A stretch of 9,756 bases of DNA from Rickettsiales bacterium. GTDB lineage: Bacteria; Pseudomonadota; Alphaproteobacteria; Rickettsiales; UBA1997. Below the pieces are notes generated by a model. It saw only the letters and a program-made list of their open reading frames with translations. It was not told the DNA's origin and ran no database searches. Shown piece by piece: positions 6,784 to 9,756 of the stretch; within the stretch, counting starts at the first letter, position 1, and each line of letters starts with the position of its first letter. The DNA is taken from NCBI GenBank assembly GCA_947455365.1, contig CANGNU010000025.1, forward strand, positions 1 through 9,756. Direction: 5' to 3'. The translations under genes were made by a program, and so were the position numbers.

Positions 6784-8133
6784 ATGGGAAAGGGAGTTGC
6801 AAACGCGTCAATTGTGCTTTTGTTGGGCACTTCAACGGCAGGAAAATCTACGCTTTGCAGAGAAATTTTAGAGCAAAATAAAAATCTTCCGGAGGGTCAA
6901 AATCTTGATTGGCAGGTATCTGGCCACGATATTGCGTTTGGAGAGCTTTGCCTAGAAAGAAATAAAAGGTTTTTGGCTGAATTAAAAGATGATGCTAGGT
7001 TTAAAAAAATACAAGAATTATCACCAAAATTTAATGAAGTAGAGTCTCTAAGGCCTTTGATAGATGACCCTAACGCTGCAAAGCTGTATCATGCAATTTG
7101 TGAGAAAGCTCTGACCTACAATGGGCAAACTCTTAAGTTTCCTGAAGATAAAAATTTTGATAAAAAAAAGTTTGATGAAGAAATTACGGAATTTTTGCAG
7201 GCAGCCGATCCTGATTGTGAATTTTTTAACCAAGAAGTTTTGCAACAGTTGCGCAGCTTAGCTGTAGAGCGGAGTGAAGTTTTTCATGCTTTGGTTGATG
7301 AGGCTTTTCGCCCCACAAATACTGATTTTTTTGAAAAGCGAGGATATGAAGAAGTTTTGTTTGAAAAGGCAATCGCAAGTTCAAAAGCGGGTAAGCCTAT
7401 ACTTCTTGATGTAGTGCCTGACCGCGTTGCGGACGGCAAAGGAAGTTCTACCAATATCGTTGAAAGATTTGAACAGTATTGTGCCGCGCAAGGGCATTCA
7501 TGCCCCATTCATGTTGCGTTGATGCATTTGCCAGTAAAAAATTTGGCGGACAGAATGGAGAAACGCAATGTTGAGGCAATTGCGAGCGGTGAAAAAACTG
7601 ATGTGAGAAATGATCTTGGTTATATTTTGCAATATCCTGAATTGTACCGTCCCTCTAGCGGGCAAGAGGGTGAAAAAAAAGTTGCAGAATTGACAATTGA
7701 AGATGTTGAATATGCTATTACAAAATTTAGCAAGGCGGGAAAAGAGGGAAATACTGTTGAGGAAAATAAAACTTTTCAAGAAAAAGAGGAGTTGTTAAGA
7801 AGTAAATTAGGTTTTGGTGATAAGCAAGAAGCCAGTAATGGTAAGGTTGTAGAGGTTGTGGCAATTCCTCCTTTTGATAGAATTTATGATGTCGCATCAA
7901 AAGAATCTACCGCAGAAATTGCTAAGAAAATTTGTGCTTTAGCGACAGATAAATCACTTACTCCTGCTGCGCCCGCGCCGTTTGTTGCGGAAATGAAAAG
8001 CGGCTCTAAGCTGTTTCAAAAGCAGCTTGATAATGTTGATTCTAATAAGCCAAACTCTTCAATTCAGGCGTTGGAAGCTAAGGTATTGGATAAACAAAGA
8101 GAGGCCTTGCGGCAAGATGGCTCTAGGAAATAG
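6784..8133 (+). CDS. P-loop NTPase, possible small-molecule or protein kinase, unknown function
   Basis: A 449-residue protein I do not recognise as a named family. Residues 9-24 (SIVLLLGTSTAGKSTL) are a strand plus a Walker A loop (GTSTAGKST, 15-23); its S/T-x-AGKS form recalls chloramphenicol phosphotransferase-like and zeta-toxin-like kinases. Other pieces fit such a kinase: Asp49 in SGHDIAF where a catalytic Asp is expected, a Walker B-like strand KPILLDVVPD (204-213), a strand HVALMHLP (243-250) and a lid-like helix with Arg257 and Arg261 (LADRMEKRN). The last 130 residues or so include the low-complexity TPAAPAP and a charged helix, with no known domain. There is no signal peptide or membrane segment. 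It is AT-rich, has no Shine-Dalgarno, diverges from a toxin-antitoxin operon and is bracketed by 34-base repeats. A toxin, anti-phage factor or secreted effector are all possible; none is shown. Confidence 0.8.
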   Translation: MGKGVANASIVLLLGTSTAGKSTLCREILEQNKNLPEGQNLDWQVSGHDIAFGELCLERNKRFLAELKDDARFKKIQELSPKFNEVESLRPLIDDPNAAKLYHAICEKALTYNGQTLKFPEDKNFDKKKFDEEITEFLQAADPDCEFFNQEVLQQLRSLAVERSEVFHALVDEAFRPTNTDFFEKRGYEEVLFEKAIASSKAGKPILLDVVPDRVADGKGSSTNIVERFEQYCAAQGHSCPIHVALMHLPVKNLADRMEKRNVEAIASGEKTDVRNDLGYILQYPELYRPSSGQEGEKKVAELTIEDVEYAITKFSKAGKEGNTVEENKTFQEKEELLRSKLGFGDKQEASNGKVVEVVAIPPFDRIYDVASKESTAEIAKKICALATDKSLTPAAPAPFVAEMKSGSKLFQKQLDNVDSNKPNSSIQALEAKVLDKQREALRQDGSRK

Positions 8134-8143
8134 TCCGTCTGTC

Positions 8144-8167
8144 ATTTTCGCGAAAGCGAAAATTTTT
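8144..8167 (+). terminator. Intrinsic terminator of the P-loop gene
   Basis: ATTTTCGC (8144-8151) and GCGAAAAT (8156-8163) form a perfect eight-pair stem closed by a GAAA tetraloop, followed by TTTT (8164-8167). It starts ten bases after the stop codon at 8133. The minus-strand reading has no T-run, so it acts on the P-loop gene. Confidence 0.75.
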
Positions 8168-8221
8168 AACGGGCTTTTACCAGAGTTTGTTTATGCAAAA
8201 AGGGCGTTACAAATATGAAGG

Positions 8222-8255
8222 TATGTCATTATTTGACATATAATAGGTATGTTAA
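8222..8255. repeat. 34-base direct repeat, right copy, with perfect operator-like palindrome
   Basis: The second copy of the 6582-6615 sequence (30/34 identical). Here the first half is more regular: TATGTCA (8222-8228) and TGACATA (8234-8240) are perfect inverted arms around five bases, followed by TATGTTAA (8248-8255). It ends at the base adjoining the pyrD stop codon. It keeps the -10-like TATTAT (minus strand, 8245-8240) but has no -35 at the right distance, so it is not a full promoter. Confidence 0.8.
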
Positions 8256-9329
8256 TTAAGTGTGATATTTCCCCACCGCTTCGGAAACATTGCTCAATCC
8301 ATCTTTTTCTAGCAACTCACTTAACTCTTGGGTAATTTTTTCAACCGCGCCAAAGCCTTGATAGATAAGGCTTGAATAAATTTGCACTAAAGACGCGCCG
8401 CATTTTATTTTAGCATAAACATCTTGCGCATTGCCCACACCACCTACTGCGACAAGGGCAATTTGCCCATTAGTTAATTTATAAAAATTCCTCAATATCT
8501 CATTTGATTTTTCGAAGAGTGGCTTGCCGCTTAGACCGCCTTGCTCTGATGCATGAGAGCTTTTTAAATTTGCAGGGCGATCAATGGTGGTATTGCTAAT
8601 TATTAATGCGTCAATTTTATTTTTTAATGCAGTTGCGGCAATTGTTTCTTGCTGCTCTAAAGTTAAGTCTGGCGCTACTTTAAGCCATATTGGAGTTTTT
8701 TTATTGTGCAAAATTTCTAGTGCATTTTTCTTTTTCATTAATGCTGATAAGAATAAATCAAGTTGGTCTTCGTTTTGTAAATTGCGCAAATTTTTGGTAT
8801 TTGGTGAAGAGATGTTGACCGTTATGTATGAAGCCTTGGCGTAGAATTTATCGAGCAAAAAAATGTAGTCACTCACGGCATCTTCAGTGTCTTTATTTTT
8901 GCCGATATTTATTCCCAAAATTAAATTTTCGCAAATTAAATTCTCGACATTTTTTGCAAAATAATTGGCGCCTTTATTGTTGAATCCTAGGCGATTAATT
9001 AGCGCGACATCTTCTTGCAAGCGAAAGAGTCGCGGCTTAGGGTTGCCTGATTGCGCAAGGGGTGTAACGGTGCCCGCTTCAACAAAACCAAAACCAAATT
9101 GATGCAGGGCTTTTATGCAATCGGCGTTTTTGTCGAAGCCAGCAGCAATGCCAATGGGGCTAGTAAAATCAAGGTTCCATAGTTTTTGCGATAAATTTTT
9201 ATATTTTTTATTTAAGGCAAAACTGGTGGCAAGGTTGGGAAAATATTTAAGAAAATTTATGGCAAGATTATGCGCCGTTTCTGGTTCTAGCTTGAAAATT
9301 AATGGGCGGAAAAATTTGTAGAAATTCAT
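8256..9329 (-). CDS. pyrD: Dihydroorotate dehydrogenase (quinone), class 2
   Basis: A 357-residue flavoprotein of the inner-membrane face that oxidises dihydroorotate to orotate with quinone, the fourth step of pyrimidine synthesis. The helical N-terminal extension (1-45, LEPETAHNLAINFLKYFP) is the quinone and membrane-binding part that marks class 2. Motifs in order: PIGIAAGFDKNAD (58-70), VEAGTVTPLAQSGNPKPRLFRL (83-104), INRLGFNNKG (111-120), NISSPNT (172-178) with catalytic Ser175, WLKVAPDL (215-222), ISNTTI (244-249), GGLSGKPL (264-271) and VGGVG (295-299, FMN phosphate site). Length is standard and no key residue is missing. The start at 9329 gives the usual MNFYKFFRPLIF opening; no Shine-Dalgarno is present. 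A 58-pair palindrome begins 32 bases upstream, so the promoter must lie within or beyond it. Confidence 0.97.
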   Translation of the reverse strand: MNFYKFFRPLIFKLEPETAHNLAINFLKYFPNLATSFALNKKYKNLSQKLWNLDFTSPIGIAAGFDKNADCIKALHQFGFGFVEAGTVTPLAQSGNPKPRLFRLQEDVALINRLGFNNKGANYFAKNVENLICENLILGINIGKNKDTEDAVSDYIFLLDKFYAKASYITVNISSPNTKNLRNLQNEDQLDLFLSALMKKKNALEILHNKKTPIWLKVAPDLTLEQQETIAATALKNKIDALIISNTTIDRPANLKSSHASEQGGLSGKPLFEKSNEILRNFYKLTNGQIALVAVGGVGNAQDVYAKIKCGASLVQIYSSLIYQGFGAVEKITQELSELLEKDGLSNVSEAVGKYHT

Positions 9330-9361
9330 TTTTTTTGTAGTTTTTTTAGTAAGGAAATTAT

Positions 9362-9542
9362 TTTTTCTTCAGTAAGAAAGAAATTTTATTGTTAAGAAAG
9401 TCTAGGCTTATGGGCTCTGCCCCTCAGACAGGGTGCGCCATCTAGTTTCAGCAAGCAGAGCTTGCAATGGCGCATAACTCGGTTCAGAGCCCATAAGCCT
9501 AGACTTTCTTAACAATAAAATTTCTTTCTTACTGAAGAAAAA
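9362..9542. repeat. Palindromic repeat copy 2, with 58-pair perfect arms
   Basis: Bases 9362-9419 and 9485-9542 are perfectly complementary over all 58 positions. Together with the 65-base centre they form one huge hairpin or cruciform. The 71-base core (9417-9487) has the 5' motif CTGCCCCTCAGACAGG (9417-9432), the stem TGCGCCAT/ATGGCGCA (9434-9441, 9467-9474) enclosing a smaller hairpin GCAAGC/GCTTGC (9451-9456, 9460-9465), and the 3' motif AACTCGGTTCAG (9476-9487). The core matches copy 3 at 69 of 71 positions; the arms match neither other copy. It lies just upstream of pyrD. Confidence 0.93.
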
Positions 9543-9559
9543 TAATTAAGTTTAATTTG

Positions 9560-9577
9560 GCTAAAGCAAGCTTTAGC
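9560..9577. repeat. Small perfect hairpin
   Basis: GCTAAAGC (9560-9567) and GCTTTAGC (9570-9577) pair perfectly with a two-base centre. No T-run follows on the plus strand. It could be a stable transcript end or a protein-binding palindrome. Confidence 0.5.
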
Positions 9578-9586
9578 GCTATTTCC

Positions 9587-9606
9587 ATCGACTTTTTAAA
9601 GTCGAT
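9587..9606. repeat. Second small perfect hairpin
   Basis: ATCGACTTT (9587-9595) and AAAGTCGAT (9598-9606) pair perfectly with a two-base centre, nine bases after the previous hairpin. Its right arm overlaps a looser inverted repeat, CGATAA (9603-9608) with TTATCG (9618-9623), so two exclusive foldings are possible. Confidence 0.5.
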
Positions 9607-9685
9607 AAATTTAAAAATTATCGTTTAATTTAGCAGTAGAAAAGAATTAAAATTTTATAAAATTGGGGAAGTTAGGGAAGTGGCC

Positions 9686-9756
9686 CTGCCCCTCAGACAG
9701 GATGCGCCATCTAGTTTCAGCAAGCAGAGCTTGCGATGGCGCATAACTCGGTTCAG
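9686..9756. repeat. Palindromic repeat copy 3, right arm cut off by window end
   Basis: A 71-base core differing from copy 2 at two positions: A for G at core base 17 (9702) and G for A at core base 50 (9735). Both changes extend the internal stem to ten pairs, ATGCGCCATC/GATGGCGCAT (9702-9711, 9735-9744). The core ends at the last base of the window. The left flank (GGGGAAGTTAGGGAAGTGGC, 9665-9684) differs from the arms of both other copies; whether it is one arm of an inverted pair cannot be seen. Confidence 0.85.

Larger units (their letters stand above)
9330..9756. other. Gene-free region upstream of pyrD
   Basis: No open reading frame here has protein-like content on either strand. It holds palindromic repeat copy 2, two small hairpins, a 14-base perfect palindrome AATTTTATAAAATT (9651-9664) and copy 3. 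The pyrD promoter is presumably here, but I cannot point to convincing hexamers. Confidence 0.7.

Noticed and set aside
9686..9756. tRNA gene in the repeat core (GGTTCAG and clover-like folding)
   Set aside because: Arm lengths do not fit a tRNA, there is no proper T-arm stem or anticodon loop, and copy 1 differs too much in the centre.
5682..9756. CRISPR array
   Set aside because: Repeat copies are kilobases or hundreds of bases apart with no regular spacing and no cas genes.

Overview
The window looks like chromosomal DNA from an AT-rich Gram-negative bacterium, most likely an alphaproteobacterium. This rests on the character of GltX, MetK, ApaG and class 2 PyrD and on a signal-peptide outer-membrane beta-barrel; it is an impression from protein character, not a phylogeny. 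Intact metK and pyrD argue against extreme genome reduction. None of the nine coding regions has a recognisable Shine-Dalgarno sequence before its start; most leaders are A/T-rich.

Layout. 1-371 (-) is apaG, cut by the window edge. 494-2197 (-) is a GspE/PilB-type secretion or pilus ATPase. The divergent gltX (2303-3730, +) is followed by a small outer-membrane barrel protein (3794-4426, +) and metK (4502-5659, +). 5682-5812 is a palindromic repeat. 5822-6567 (-) is a two-gene toxin-antitoxin operon (ribbon-helix-helix antitoxin, then PIN-domain toxin). A 216-base divergent regulatory region (6568-6783) separates it from an unrecognised 449-residue P-loop protein (6784-8133, +), which ends in an intrinsic terminator. 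pyrD (8256-9329, -) follows. The last 427 bases hold no gene but carry a second, very long palindromic repeat, a pair of small perfect hairpins and the start of a third palindromic repeat that runs to the last base.

Housekeeping genes (translation, methyl-donor synthesis, pyrimidine synthesis) flank an accessory segment of about 2.6 kb (5660-8255). The segment is bounded on the left by a palindromic repeat. Its P-loop gene is bracketed by two copies of a 34-base operator-like repeat (30/34 identical). The P-loop gene's apparent promoter has nine cytosines between a perfect -35 and a good -10, the design of a phase-variable switch.

The most notable signal is the palindromic repeat family (three copies). 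Copies share a core with two fixed motifs around an internal hairpin, but each is enclosed in its own, unrelated and nearly perfect inverted arms (58 of 58 pairs in the copy at 9362-9542). Shared core with private arms is not what a simple copied mobile palindrome should look like.
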